A DNA stretch of 46,972 nucleotides from Flavobacteriaceae bacterium (GCA_002707745.1 PANU01000040.1:1-46972), one strand, 5' to 3'; positions 15,954 to 25,306 are shown, counted from the stretch's first letter. Notes: a model not told the origin generated them from the letters alone. Numbers and translations are program-made.

Positions 15954-17351
15954 ATGAAGAAATTTAAACACCTAAGTCTTATTCTTATTGCCCTTTTTGC
16001 CGTAGTCTTTACAAGTTGTGAGGACGAACCATTAGAAGGTGAGTTCGTTACCGAAGAACCTGGTGGGGGATCACCTGGTAGCTTTGTGGCGACTGTAGAT
16101 GGTCAATCATTTAGCGCTACTCAGGTAATTGCAGAAATAAACCAGGGAGCTTTATTTATTAATGGAAATGATGGCAATTTTTCAATTGCTTTTGTTGTAA
16201 CCAATAAAAGTGAATGTGTTTTTGACCTTACAACGTTTAGTACAACAGCTAATATTGGACAGATAACTGGCGAGGCTTATAGTACAAATCCATTGAGTGA
16301 TTTGTCTTCGGGAACTTTAGAAATTACGTCGTATAATACTGAAGACTTAACCGTGTCTGGAACTTTTGAATTTGTTGCTGTAGAGCTTACTCCTAATGGA
16401 CCAGGAACAGAAACTATTGCAGTAACAGAAGGTAGTTTTACCTCTATCCCTTTTATAGTAAATAGTGGCGAAGTAGAACCCAGCGAATGTGTTCCTCCAG
16501 GGACAGGTGGCGATCCAGATCCAGACCCGGATCCAGAGCCGGAACCAGCCATTCTTTTTGCGAAAGCAGATACTGTAGATTTTATACCTGCCCAAGTAGA
16601 AGTATCCCAATATATGGTAGGAATGCAGCCTATGATACAAGTAAAAGCAACCGATGCTATAGGTGCTACCCTTAGACTTGATATTCCAGAAACGCTTGCG
16701 TTAGGAACTTTCGACCTTTTTACAGGAATTTCGGACGGAACGAAACGTATAGGATATTATGACCCCAATACAGGAGGAGAAACACTATCGTCTAATCCTG
16801 GTACAATTACTATTACTGAATTTAGTTCCTTTACAGGAAAACTAGTTGCAACTTTTGAATTTACCGCTCAGGACCCATTAGGAGAAGATCCAACTGTGGT
16901 TCAGATTACCGAAGGAAATTTAGACATACACTTTGAACCAACTCCAGGAAATATAACCCTTGCTTTTGAAGCAGATATAGATGGAAATGGCTTTACCGCG
17001 GAGTCTGTAACGGTAACAAATAATACTTTTAATGAAATTTCTATTATAACTATAGCGGCAACTATGGGGGGAGAAACCATTCAGTTAGACTTCCCAATGG
17101 CTGCTGTTTCTGAAGGAACCTATGGAATGAGCCCTGCTTTGTTTACAGGAAATGAAATTGTAGGCACCTATTTACCTACTACAGGGTCTGCAGTTGCCTT
17201 TACATCAGATCCAGGTACATTTACTATCACAACTTTCGATGAAGCTGCAAATGTTATAGAAGGTACTTTTAGTTTTACAGCAAGAGATGCAACCGCAACA
17301 GATCCAGCGGTGTATCAAATTACTAACGGAACGTTTTTAATTCAATTATAA
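15954..17351 (+). CDS. DUF6252-like lipoprotein with three repeated beta domains
   Basis: Surface or periplasmic lipoprotein of 465 aa with lipobox VFTSC (Cys22). Three similar beta-rich units follow, at about residues 40-165, 198-335 and 340-465. Each runs from a strand with a hydroxyl-rich core, through a PGT(I/F)TIT(E/T)F-type strand (NPGTITITEF, DPGTFTITTF; first copy SSGTLEITSY), to a GTFEF/ATFEF/GTFSF strand and an ITEGN/ITNGT end. An alternating Asp-Pro/Glu-Pro linker (about 187-197) separates units 1 and 2. The resemblance to DUF6252 is from memory. Binding or adhesion is possible, but no function can be assigned. A strong hairpin terminator follows. Confidence 0.75.
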   Translation: MKKFKHLSLILIALFAVVFTSCEDEPLEGEFVTEEPGGGSPGSFVATVDGQSFSATQVIAEINQGALFINGNDGNFSIAFVVTNKSECVFDLTTFSTTANIGQITGEAYSTNPLSDLSSGTLEITSYNTEDLTVSGTFEFVAVELTPNGPGTETIAVTEGSFTSIPFIVNSGEVEPSECVPPGTGGDPDPDPDPEPEPAILFAKADTVDFIPAQVEVSQYMVGMQPMIQVKATDAIGATLRLDIPETLALGTFDLFTGISDGTKRIGYYDPNTGGETLSSNPGTITITEFSSFTGKLVATFEFTAQDPLGEDPTVVQITEGNLDIHFEPTPGNITLAFEADIDGNGFTAESVTVTNNTFNEISIITIAATMGGETIQLDFPMAAVSEGTYGMSPALFTGNEIVGTYLPTTGSAVAFTSDPGTFTITTFDEAANVIEGTFSFTARDATATDPAVYQITNGTFLIQL

Positions 17352-17376
17352 TTAGAATACGTTTTCATTTAATACT

Positions 17377-17409
17377 AAAAAAAGTCGCCATAAACAGGCG
17401 ACTTTTTTT
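17377..17409. terminator. Bidirectional intrinsic terminator
   Basis: Thirteen-base arms with GTCGCC/GGCGAC cores, flanked by A7 and T7 tracts, with a 7-base loop. It serves the DUF6252-like gene (+) and the membrane-protein gene at 17430 (-). Confidence 0.88.
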
Positions 17410-17429
17410 AGAGCTATACATAACTAATA

Positions 17430-17861
17430 TTACGAAAGCCATCCGTTTTTTGCAGCACCCTTGCTATAAAAATATAGAAATATGGCAACTGCAATTACCA
17501 GTAACGGCATTATTGCTGCGCTATATCCTGCAACTTGCATAATATCGGTGCCTAAAAGCCAGTACACTTCAATAAAAAGTACTGTGAGCAAAGAAATGCC
17601 AAATACTGGCACGGCTCCTTTCTTTTTTACCAACAATAAAATGCAGCCCAGTATACCAGAGAAAACAGCGATAGCAAATACAATTCCGTACCAGGTAGGA
17701 AGCGATTCCATAACAGAAAATTCTTCCGGGGATACCGTGTCTCTAATACTTTCAAGCTCAAAATTTCCAAGATAATATTGGTACACGCCCATTAAATTCC
17801 ATAACAGCGCAAGTATAGTAATTATCCAGAAGGAGGTTGGGGGTTTGATAGTTGTATTCAT
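17430..17861 (-). CDS. Four-helix membrane protein of unknown function
   Basis: Integral membrane protein of 143 aa with hydrophobic segments at about 12-28, 56-76, 83-103 and 112-132. An acidic loop lies between helices 1 and 2 (ESIRDTVSPEEFSVMESLPTW). The N-terminal FWIITILALLWNLMGVYQYYL is reminiscent of small Bacteroidota membrane proteins sometimes labelled sugar transporters, a label I would not trust. It stands alone: convergent with the DUF6252-like gene and divergent from the DUF2461 gene. No function is assigned. Confidence 0.7.
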   Translation of the reverse strand: MNTTIKPPTSFWIITILALLWNLMGVYQYYLGNFELESIRDTVSPEEFSVMESLPTWYGIVFAIAVFSGILGCILLLVKKKGAVPVFGISLLTVLFIEVYWLLGTDIMQVAGYSAAIMPLLVIAVAIFLYFYSKGAAKNGWLS

Positions 17862-17933
17862 AATTTTTGGTTTACGGTTATTCCATATAAATATAGGAAA
17901 ATTACGGTATCTTTAATTTTTTAATACAACTAT

Positions 17934-18620
17934 ATGACACCTACAGTACCAAAATCTTCCTTAGAATTTCTCAATAAACTAGCTCAGAACAATCACAAGG
18001 ATTGGATGGATGAGCACCGGAATGAATATAAAACCAGCGAAAAAGCACTTAAGGCTTGTTATGCTGAAATAGAAAAAGAACTAAACAAAACAGATGAAAT
18101 TGCCAAGGTGAAAATTTTTAGGATAAATAGAGATATTCGCTTCAGTAAAGATAAAACCCCTTACAATATTCATCGAAGTGTAAGTTTTAGTAGGGCAGGA
18201 GCACACAGACGTGGAGGCTATTATTTGCGAATTGAACCAGGAGATAAGAGTGTAGTAGCTGGCGGATTTTTTGGTCCAGAACCAGCAGATTTACTGCGTG
18301 TTAGAAAAGAATTTGAAATGGATGCTTCACCCATTAGAACCTTGCTTTCTGCTCCAAAATTTAAAAAAGCATTTGGCGGTACATTTGATGCCTGGGATCC
18401 TGTAAAAACAGCTCCCAAAGGTTTTAGTAAAGATGATCCTAATATCGATTTAATCCGATTGAAAAACTTTATAGTAACCCACAGCTTTACAGATGCTGAA
18501 GTAGTAGCTCCAAATTTCATCCAGAGTGTTGTGGAGCATTTTGAATTACTGCGACCTTTCTTCGACTATATGAGTGAGGTTTTAACTACCGATCTCAACG
18601 GTGTGTCTACACTGCCATAA
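17934..18620 (+). CDS. DUF2461 family protein
   Basis: Cytoplasmic protein of 228 aa matching the DUF2461 family by eye. The start has LEFLNKLAQNNHKDWMDEHRNEY, followed by KIFRINRDIRFSKDKTPYN (split at the conserved FRINRDIRFS core, about 61-70), GGYYLRIEPGDKSVVAGGF, and the C-terminal DDPNIDLIRLKNF block. Length and block order fit the family. The biochemical role is unknown. The leader has a TATCTTTA element (17908-17915), the A-ending variant of the -7 box, and a bidirectional terminator follows. Confidence 0.88.
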   Translation: MTPTVPKSSLEFLNKLAQNNHKDWMDEHRNEYKTSEKALKACYAEIEKELNKTDEIAKVKIFRINRDIRFSKDKTPYNIHRSVSFSRAGAHRRGGYYLRIEPGDKSVVAGGFFGPEPADLLRVRKEFEMDASPIRTLLSAPKFKKAFGGTFDAWDPVKTAPKGFSKDDPNIDLIRLKNFIVTHSFTDAEVVAPNFIQSVVEHFELLRPFFDYMSEVLTTDLNGVSTLP

Positions 18621-18622
18621 AA

Positions 18623-18654
18623 AAAGTCCTTCAACCCATAAGCTGAAGGACTTT
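18623..18654. terminator. Bidirectional intrinsic terminator
   Basis: Eleven-base perfect stem (AAAGTCCTTCA / TGAAGGACTTT) with a 10-base loop, between the convergent DUF2461 (+) and OmpA (-) genes. Confidence 0.85.
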
Positions 18655-18674
18655 ACTATAAATTTTACTAGAGA

Positions 18675-19961
18675 TTAATTGAGTTTAAAAGTAACTCTTC
18701 GTACCAGTTGTCTTGCAGGTGCAGAGCTTTTTTCTACCGAAGCATCTTCCCCGTTACCAGTAACAGTTAATCTGCCTTCGGCAACTCCAGAGGCTACCAA
18801 AATTTCTTTAACCTTGTTGGCTCTTCTTTCCGAAAGGTTCTGGTTGTAGGTAGGATCTCCAATTTCGTCTGCATATCCAATTAATTCGGCAGTTGCACCT
18901 GGGTTTTCATTCATATATGTAATAAGGTAATTAATAGCCTCCAGGGAATAAGTCTCAGGGGTTGTACTGTTAAATTTAAAATATACATTAACGTATCCTT
19001 TGTTTAGCAGTTCTTTTACATTAAGCCCTCCACCTTGATTTTTAACGTAATCAGACTCATTTACATAGCGTTGGTCTAAAGAAGGCTCAAGCTCATCTGG
19101 AATTCCGTTATTATTAGTGTCTACAGCAATACCTTTACTGTTTACTGCAACGCCAGAAGCTGTGTTTGGTTCTCTATCCAAATAATCCGGCACCCCGTCC
19201 TGATCTGAATCGATAAGATCTGTTTCAACTTTGGCCAGTCTGTCTTCAAGTTCTTCTATTTTAGATTTTAGAGTACTTTCTTCAGAATACCAATCGGCAT
19301 GCTTTTCATTGCTACCTAAATAAATATTAAAACCAGCCGAAACATTATATAACAAGCCATCGTCAATTCTTCTGTTACTTGTTTGAATTATTTCGGTTCC
19401 GTCCCATGAGCGTTCCATTCCTACATTTGGAATTAATGAGAAATCTGCATAAAAAGCAATTTTTTCAGAAATTTTAATTTGTGGGGTAATACCTAACACG
19501 ATATTAAACGTAGTATCCTTTTCATCCAGTTCTAAAGGAGCTTCATGGTTAATTACTGAATATCCTCCACCGGCGTGAAACAATAAACCAAAAGTATTGG
19601 TCCATTCAGAAAACTCTAACATATTACCAACATTGGCAACTCCTTCCAGCGTTGCTCTGTAGTACGATGTTTCAAAAGGAAGACTTCCTTCTTCTTCAGA
19701 AAGACTTGCATACCCAAAATTGGTACGAAGTCCAAATTTTTCATTCATCATATAGCGTACACCAACCGATGCCTGATAGGGAGCTATACCTTGAACGTTA
19801 TAGCCATTTGCAAAAGGTGAAGAGGGTTTTACAAAACCGCCTCCAAATTCTATAGACCATTTATTATACTCGGTATTCATAAAAGTTTCTTGCTCATTTT
19901 CTTGAGCTATTGCAACAATGCTTAAAAAGCATGCTGCCATAAGTAGGGTAATTTTTTTCAT
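18675..19961 (-). CDS. OmpA family outer-membrane protein with calcium-type repeats
   Basis: Major outer-membrane protein of 428 aa. Signal peptide MKKITLLMAACFLSIVAIAQ, then an N-terminal beta-barrel (about 25-225). A short coiled-coil follows (STLKSKIEELEDRLAKVETD, about 234-253), then thrombospondin type-3-like calcium repeats (DSDQDGVPDYLD, DTNNNGIPDEL), and a C-terminal peptidoglycan-binding OmpA domain with VYFKFNSTTPE, ELIGYADEIGD and NLSERRANKV. The frame extends 13 codons upstream, but ATG 19961 gives a clean signal and has a -7 element at 19985-19992. A structural link between outer membrane and cell wall is expected. Confidence 0.92.
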   Translation of the reverse strand: MKKITLLMAACFLSIVAIAQENEQETFMNTEYNKWSIEFGGGFVKPSSPFANGYNVQGIAPYQASVGVRYMMNEKFGLRTNFGYASLSEEEGSLPFETSYYRATLEGVANVGNMLEFSEWTNTFGLLFHAGGGYSVINHEAPLELDEKDTTFNIVLGITPQIKISEKIAFYADFSLIPNVGMERSWDGTEIIQTSNRRIDDGLLYNVSAGFNIYLGSNEKHADWYSEESTLKSKIEELEDRLAKVETDLIDSDQDGVPDYLDREPNTASGVAVNSKGIAVDTNNNGIPDELEPSLDQRYVNESDYVKNQGGGLNVKELLNKGYVNVYFKFNSTTPETYSLEAINYLITYMNENPGATAELIGYADEIGDPTYNQNLSERRANKVKEILVASGVAEGRLTVTGNGEDASVEKSSAPARQLVRRVTFKLN

Positions 19962-19984
19962 CGCTTCTATATTTAGATTAGTTA

Positions 19985-19992
19985 CAAAAGTA
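19985..19992 (-). promoter_or_regulatory. -7 promoter element for the OmpA porin gene
   Basis: TACTTTTG on the reverse strand, 23 bases before ATG 19961. Its position supports the inner start rather than the upstream one at 20000. Confidence 0.5.
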
Positions 19993-20124
19993 GAGCGCAA
20001 ATCACATAAAAAACTAAAAAATCGTACATTTAAAATAAACTTAACATCTGTGCTAAAATACTGTTAACATTAGTAAAGTTCAGTTTGTTGTCTATCAGGT
20101 TCCTATAGCTAGGAAACGAAAAAA

Positions 20125-20538
20125 TTAAGCGACAGAAATGGCAGCCTGGTCTAGTAGCATGACATTGCTTTTTAGTCTTTCTTTAACAATATTCATCATT
20201 CTTTTGTTCAGCGCCGAAGAATTTTTAATGTACATCGTATATTCTTCTATCGTAAATTGCCCAATAATAATTCCTTTTAGGCTATTTCGGAATTTCATAT
20301 CCTTATGGATGGCATTTTCAATATAATCTAACCGTTTTTGGACAGATAGATCGTAAAACACACTTTTATGCTTGCGGCAGTAATTCTGAAATACGGCTAC
20401 CAGCAATTCATCTTGTAGTTTTGCGATGGGTCGAAGTGTTTTATTCTGAAAAAACTCTTCAGTACTCATCCCAGGCAGTACTTTTGCCGAAGGAATTTCG
20501 GGACGCAAATTTAGTAAGGCAATATCTCGTAAGTTCAT
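20125..20538 (-). CDS. Conserved Flavobacteriaceae protein, unknown function
   Basis: Soluble protein of 137 aa, highly charged and largely helical. It contains LRPEIPSAKVLPGMSTEEFFQNKTLRPIAK near the start (positions 11-40 read in blocks) and LDYIENAIHKDMKFRNSLKG, GQFTIEEYTMYIKNSSALNKRMM further on. Relatives are, as I recall, sometimes annotated as glyoxalase, but no metal-binding His/Glu pattern or beta-alpha-beta repeat of that fold is visible. It is monocistronic and divergent from the aldehyde dehydrogenase, with a complex inverted repeat between them. Confidence 0.75.
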   Translation of the reverse strand: MNLRDIALLNLRPEIPSAKVLPGMSTEEFFQNKTLRPIAKLQDELLVAVFQNYCRKHKSVFYDLSVQKRLDYIENAIHKDMKFRNSLKGIIIGQFTIEEYTMYIKNSSALNKRMMNIVKERLKSNVMLLDQAAISVA

Positions 20539-20581
20539 AACTATCGGGTTTTACTAAATGTAAGAAAATGTTTACTGAAAC

Positions 20582-20655
20582 AGAGCGCTTACTACTATAG
20601 TTATAAACGCCTTTTCAACAGTTATGGCGTTAAAGTAGTCTTAATCCATCGCTCT
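20582..20655. repeat. Nested inverted repeats in a divergent intergenic region
   Basis: Three nested 6-base pairs of arms share one centre: AGAGCG/CGCTCT (20582, 20650), ACTACT/AGTAGT (20591, 20634) and AACGCC/GGCGTT (20606, 20626). Together they could form an interrupted cruciform or hairpin. No T-tract follows, so it is not an obvious terminator. Confidence 0.45.
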
Positions 20656-20691
20656 ATCTATCTAGGGTTATGTACTTTTAAAATAAAAACA

Positions 20692-22050
20692 ATGGCCAAG
20701 ACAACTTCTATAAATCCGTATTCAGGTAAAGAAATAAATTCGTTTCAAGAGCATACCCGCAAGGATATTACTGAAATTTTAGAAAAAGCACATAACAGAT
20801 TTTACAAGTGGCGTGAGTCGTCTTTTACCGAAAGGAAAAAGCTAATGTTAGCCACTGCTTCAGAATTAAAAAAGAACCAACAGGAATATGCTGAAATGAT
20901 AACGCTCGAAATAGGAAAGCCTATTAGCCAGGCTCTTGCAGAAGTTGAAAAATGTGCTTGGGTGTGTGAATATTATGCGAATGAAGCTGAAAATCAATTA
21001 GCCAATGAAGTTATTAAAACCGATGCCACTAAAAGTTACACCAGCTATGAGCCTTTGGGGGTTGTGCTAGCTGTAATGCCTTGGAATTATCCCTTCTGGC
21101 AGGTTTTCCGCTTTGCAGCTCCTGCGTTAATGGCTGGGAATGTAGGGGTGCTTAAACACGCTTCCAATGTGTTTGGAAGTGCACTAAATATTGAAAAAGT
21201 GTTTAAACGAGCAGGTTTTCCAGAAAATTGCTTTACTACCTTATTGGCAGGAAGCGATAAAATTGAAGCAATTATTGAAAACCCCATTGTGAAAGCAGTA
21301 ACCTTAACTGGCAGTGGTCCTGCAGGAAGTGCAGTAGCTGCAGCAGCAGGGAAAAATATAAAAAAATCGGTTTTAGAACTGGGTGGTAATAATGCATTAC
21401 TCGTGCTAGAGGATTGTGACATAGAAAAAACGGTGGAAGTATGCGTGCAAGCCAGATTTCAGAACACAGGACAAAGTTGTATTGCCGGAAAACGATTGCT
21501 TTTAGCTGAAAGTATTGCAGATGAATTCACAGAAAAATTACTAGTGAACGTAAGAGAACTTAAAAGCGGCGATCCCATGAATGAGGAGACATTTATTGGC
21601 ACTATGGCGCGGGAAGATTTAGCGTCTCAATTAGAAGACCAGGTTACAAAATCTATTGACGAAGGAGCAACTCTTTTATTAGGAGGGAAGCGGCAAGGTG
21701 CCTATTTTGAACCGACCGTACTAAGCAATGTTACTCCCAAAATGACAGTTTTTAAAGAAGAAACCTTTGGGCCAGCACTGGCTATTTCAACCTTTAAAAC
21801 TATGGAGGAAGCTATTAAGCTTTCTAACAACTCAAAATTTGGGTTAGGAGTATCTGTTTTTACTAAAGACACGCAAACTGCGGAGAAGTTAGCTTACAAA
21901 TTTGATGAAGGCGCTGTATTTATAAATGAACTTGTTAAAAGCGACCCCAGATTACCCTTTGGAGGCGTTAAAAAGAGTGGATATGGTAGAGAATTGAGCA
22001 AACATGGGATCCGGGAGTTCGTGAATAGAAAAACGGTGTATATAAAATAA
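20692..22050 (+). CDS. NAD(P)+-dependent aldehyde (succinate-semialdehyde type) dehydrogenase
   Basis: Cytoplasmic aldehyde dehydrogenase superfamily enzyme of 452 aa, slightly shorter than most ALDHs, as in the Sad/YneI branch of succinate-semialdehyde dehydrogenases. Catalytic features are MPWNYPFWQ (129-137, Asn132), the cofactor loop LTGSGPAGSAVA (205-216), the general-base motif LELGGNN (228-234, Glu229) and the nucleophile loop QNTGQSCIAGKR (257-268, Cys263). TFGPALAIS and the C-terminal PFGGVKKSGYGRE complete the fold. The exact aldehyde substrate is uncertain. It is followed by a strong bidirectional terminator. Confidence 0.92.
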   Translation: MAKTTSINPYSGKEINSFQEHTRKDITEILEKAHNRFYKWRESSFTERKKLMLATASELKKNQQEYAEMITLEIGKPISQALAEVEKCAWVCEYYANEAENQLANEVIKTDATKSYTSYEPLGVVLAVMPWNYPFWQVFRFAAPALMAGNVGVLKHASNVFGSALNIEKVFKRAGFPENCFTTLLAGSDKIEAIIENPIVKAVTLTGSGPAGSAVAAAAGKNIKKSVLELGGNNALLVLEDCDIEKTVEVCVQARFQNTGQSCIAGKRLLLAESIADEFTEKLLVNVRELKSGDPMNEETFIGTMAREDLASQLEDQVTKSIDEGATLLLGGKRQGAYFEPTVLSNVTPKMTVFKEETFGPALAISTFKTMEEAIKLSNNSKFGLGVSVFTKDTQTAEKLAYKFDEGAVFINELVKSDPRLPFGGVKKSGYGRELSKHGIREFVNRKTVYIK

Positions 22051-22065
22051 CATGTTCGTTCACAT

Positions 22066-22104
22066 AAAAAACCTGTCAACTCTAAAGGAATTGACAGGTT
22101 TTTT
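22066..22104. terminator. Bidirectional intrinsic terminator
   Basis: Fourteen-base perfect stem: six A, CCTGTCAA, then TTGACAGG and T-tract, with an 11-base loop. It lies between the convergent aldehyde dehydrogenase (+) and VPS10-like gene (-). Confidence 0.9.
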
Positions 22105-22121
22105 TTACATTTAGAACAGAC

Positions 22122-25100
22122 CTATTTGTCTCCTAAAAACTCTTCTTTGCTAGCTAGCTTCAGTTCCATGTCGTTCTTTTCCAAGAACTTCATAAACTTT
22201 TTACCTTCTTTATTTTTAATAGCTTCGAAGCGCTGTTTTTCTTTTTCAAATTCCTCTTTAATCAACCCGTAGTTTTGCATTTGAGCTCCTGTAACGCGAT
22301 CGTAGCTTCCAGCTATATTTGCGTACAAATCGCCCATGCGCTCTCGTAATTCAGGCTCTGCAGAGGCTACGTAGTTATCGCCTGTAGTAACTACCAGGTC
22401 TGTGCGCAAATCTTCTAAGGCATCATATAATTGTTGCGCTACTTTTTTACCTTTTGGATTGTTATTTATAACCTCTTGGGCTTTTGTTTGCATTTCACCT
22501 ATTTCATAAACCATATAAGCCAGATCTTCTACCATTTTAAACATGGTCTGTGTCATTTCCTCTTGGTTTTTTCTTTCTGCCAGTGTGGTAATGGCCGTGT
22601 TGTCGTAGGTAGTTTCAATGATATGTTCATAGGTGTCTTTACCTTTTGTTAAAACTACTTTGTATTTTCCTGCGGGAACACGAGGTGCTGTAAAACCACC
22701 AAATGAGAGTGTTTTAGCAGCGGCCATTTTCGGACTTTTAGTATTAAAGTTCCAATTTACCACATTTATACCTTTAGATTTTCCAGGAGTTAACGTGGTT
22801 AACGTATTGCCTTCCATATCCTGAATTTCCATCGTCATCTTTCCGAAGGTATGTCTCTTTTTCAGATAGTAAATTATTCTGGCTGATGTTGGTTTATTAC
22901 CTCCTACAAACTGTGTTTCATTACCAAAACCTCCAGAAAAACCTCCTTCTTCTACCATTGTAACAGGTTCGGTATCAAAGAAATGTACATCTTTTGAAAG
23001 TACTTCCTGATCTATTTCACGAAGCGGACTTATATCGTCAATAATAATAACACCACGTCCGTGTGTTCCCATCACGATATCGTTGGTAGCTTTTTGCATA
23101 TCTATAAAATGAACGGCAACAGGAGGCATATTATTGGTGAAATGTGACCAGTTTTCACCACCGTCTACGGTAATGTATAATCCAAATTCGGTTCCTAAGA
23201 ATAGCAAATCTTCATTTACATAATCTTCCTGTATATTTCTCACAAAAGCCCTAGCATCTATATCGTCTGAAATAATACTCTTCCAGGTTTTTCCGAAATC
23301 GGTTGTTTTTAAAGTATATGGTTTCATATCTCCAGTGGTATGTCCTTCAAATACTGCATAGGCAGTTCCTTTTCCGTGAACACTGGCTTCAATGTGATAC
23401 ACCCATGTATTTGCTGGAATTCCCACTAGGTTTGGAGTAACGTTGGTCCAGTTGGCACCGCCGTCCTGCGTTACCTGTACGTTTCCGTCGTCTGTTCCAA
23501 CCCATAATACGTTTTGGTCTAGCGGAGACTCAGCGATTGTAAAGATGGTTGTGTGGTTTTCAGCACCACTGTTATCTACTGAAAGTCCACCAGAACTACT
23601 CTGGTCTTGTTTTTTTGGATCGTTGGTTGTTAAATCTGGCGAAATAATAGTCCAGGAGTCGCCCATGTTGTCACTTCTGTGTACAAACTGACTTCCCATG
23701 TAAAAACGATCTGGCACATGTGCGCTTACCGCCATGGGAGCATTCCAGTTAAAACGTAATTCGGCATCTCCTTTTTTGGGTAATGGCTGAATAGTTTTGG
23801 TTCTGTTTTTGTCTACATCAATACGCCACACATTTTCGGCACCTTGCATTTCAGAATATACTATGTTTTTTGTAGGATGTTTCAGTACACGGAAACCGTC
23901 TCCGGCACCTACGCTGTTCCAATCTCTTGCTTCTACACCGCCGGGAGATGAGCTTGGTCCCCACCAGCTACCGTTATCTTGTAGCCCGCCATACACATTA
24001 TACGGTTCTGCATTATCGGTACTAATGTGATAAAATTGTGAAAGCGGAAGGTTTTCTACTATTTCAAAAGTAGTACCCCCATTCCAGGAGCGGTATACGC
24101 CACCATCGGTACCTGCATATATAATATCACTATCGTTTATATGAAAAACAATATCGTGAATATCGCTATGCATATTCCCCAGATTTTTAAAGGTTTTTCC
24201 TCCATCACGGCTAATAGAACCACTTAATCCTCCTTTGAGGATAATATCTGGATTACGCGGATCTACCGTAATTCTAGAGAAGTAAAATGGGCGCACCACC
24301 AATCCGAAATCATTGTTTAAGTGTTCCCAGGATTGCCCTGCATTTTTTGAAACCCAAAGGCCGTTTTTTTCTTTATCTTCAGTTTCTAAAACAGCATATA
24401 ATCTGTTGTTATCACTAGGGGCTACGGCAAGACCAATACGTCCTAATTTTCCTGCAGGAAAGCCGTTGTGGATTTTATTCCATGTTTTACCCGCATCTGT
24501 AGATTTGTAGATGGCACTGTTTTCACCACCAGAATTAAAGCCCCATCCTGTTCTTCTAAACTCCCACATAGAAGTATATAGAACATTTGGATTTTTTGGA
24601 TCCATAATTACGTCGCCTGCTCCGGTTGCTGGATTTACATATAGTATTTTATTCCAGGTTTTGCCCCCGTCCGTAGTTTTATATACCCCACGGTCTTCGC
24701 TGTCACTCCAGAGAGCTCCTAAAACACCTACATACACTACATCTGAGTTTGTAGGGTCTATAACAACTGAAGCAATACGCTCGCTATTCTCAAATCCTGG
24801 AATTTCTTTCCAGGTTCCACCGCCATCGGTAGAGCGAAATAAACCATCACCCACCGAAACAGAGTTACGTGTCCACGTTTCCCCAGTTCCTACCCAAATC
24901 ACCTGATCGGGATTTTTAGGGTCTAAGGTTACTACCCCTATAGATTGTACGTGATCGTCAAAAATAGGAGCGAAGGTGGCACCACCGTCACTACTTTTCC
25001 AAACACCACCTCCAGCAGTACCTGCATACATAATACGGGTATTGGTAGGGTGTAATTCAAGATCGTTAATACGGCCACTCATGAGTGCAGGACCAATATG

Positions 25101-25214
25101 TCGCGCTCTCATATCGCCAAAGAGTTCTTTGCCTTTAAGGGTTACTTCCTCTTGTGCCATAGCACTAAGAGGCAATAATGCCAAAGCAAAAATTGTTAGG
25201 ATTAGTTTTTTCAT
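22122..25214 (-). CDS. Large secreted VPS10/sortilin-like BNR-repeat protein
   Basis: Exported protein of 1030 aa. The signal peptide MKKLILTIFALALLPLSAMAQ is followed by a long array of sialidase/BNR-type Asp-box repeats (SSDGGATF, STDGGGTW, TTDGGKTW, STDAGKTW, SKNAGQSW, SRDGGKTF, TQDGGANW, TVDGGENW). These form one or two beta-propellers like the VPS10 domain of sortilin. The C-terminal third has a beta domain and a charged helical tail. Bacterial homologues are often labelled glycosyl hydrolase, but no catalytic residues are evident. The frame extends 11 codons further up; ATG 25214 gives the clean signal. Binding of a peptide or glycan is possible. Confidence 0.87.
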   Translation of the reverse strand: MKKLILTIFALALLPLSAMAQEEVTLKGKELFGDMRARHIGPALMSGRINDLELHPTNTRIMYAGTAGGGVWKSSDGGATFAPIFDDHVQSIGVVTLDPKNPDQVIWVGTGETWTRNSVSVGDGLFRSTDGGGTWKEIPGFENSERIASVVIDPTNSDVVYVGVLGALWSDSEDRGVYKTTDGGKTWNKILYVNPATGAGDVIMDPKNPNVLYTSMWEFRRTGWGFNSGGENSAIYKSTDAGKTWNKIHNGFPAGKLGRIGLAVAPSDNNRLYAVLETEDKEKNGLWVSKNAGQSWEHLNNDFGLVVRPFYFSRITVDPRNPDIILKGGLSGSISRDGGKTFKNLGNMHSDIHDIVFHINDSDIIYAGTDGGVYRSWNGGTTFEIVENLPLSQFYHISTDNAEPYNVYGGLQDNGSWWGPSSSPGGVEARDWNSVGAGDGFRVLKHPTKNIVYSEMQGAENVWRIDVDKNRTKTIQPLPKKGDAELRFNWNAPMAVSAHVPDRFYMGSQFVHRSDNMGDSWTIISPDLTTNDPKKQDQSSSGGLSVDNSGAENHTTIFTIAESPLDQNVLWVGTDDGNVQVTQDGGANWTNVTPNLVGIPANTWVYHIEASVHGKGTAYAVFEGHTTGDMKPYTLKTTDFGKTWKSIISDDIDARAFVRNIQEDYVNEDLLFLGTEFGLYITVDGGENWSHFTNNMPPVAVHFIDMQKATNDIVMGTHGRGVIIIDDISPLREIDQEVLSKDVHFFDTEPVTMVEEGGFSGGFGNETQFVGGNKPTSARIIYYLKKRHTFGKMTMEIQDMEGNTLTTLTPGKSKGINVVNWNFNTKSPKMAAAKTLSFGGFTAPRVPAGKYKVVLTKGKDTYEHIIETTYDNTAITTLAERKNQEEMTQTMFKMVEDLAYMVYEIGEMQTKAQEVINNNPKGKKVAQQLYDALEDLRTDLVVTTGDNYVASAEPELRERMGDLYANIAGSYDRVTGAQMQNYGLIKEEFEKEKQRFEAIKNKEGKKFMKFLEKNDMELKLASKEEFLGDK

Positions 25215-25276
25215 TTTTTTGGTTTTAGTTAATAACTTGTTGCACACGATGCAAAGTTTAAGTGAAAAATTGGTAA

Positions 25277-25306
25277 AAAAAATCCCCGAACAAGCAGGGA
25301 TTTTTT
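25277..25306 (-). terminator. Intrinsic terminator after the LolA-like gene
   Basis: AAAAAATCCC / GGGATTTTTT arms with a 10-base loop, ending 16 bases past the stop of the reverse-strand gene at 25323. The poly-T runs on both strands. Confidence 0.85.

Noticed and set aside
16277-16675. Open frames with Gly-Ser or Arg-Ser-rich repeats over the DUF6252-like gene
   Set aside because: They are the antisense and shifted readings of the Asp-Pro/Glu-Pro linker, with no independent signals.
20125-20538. Glyoxalase annotation for the 137-aa protein
   Set aside because: None of the metal ligands or the repeated fold pattern of the glyoxalase family is visible; left as unknown.
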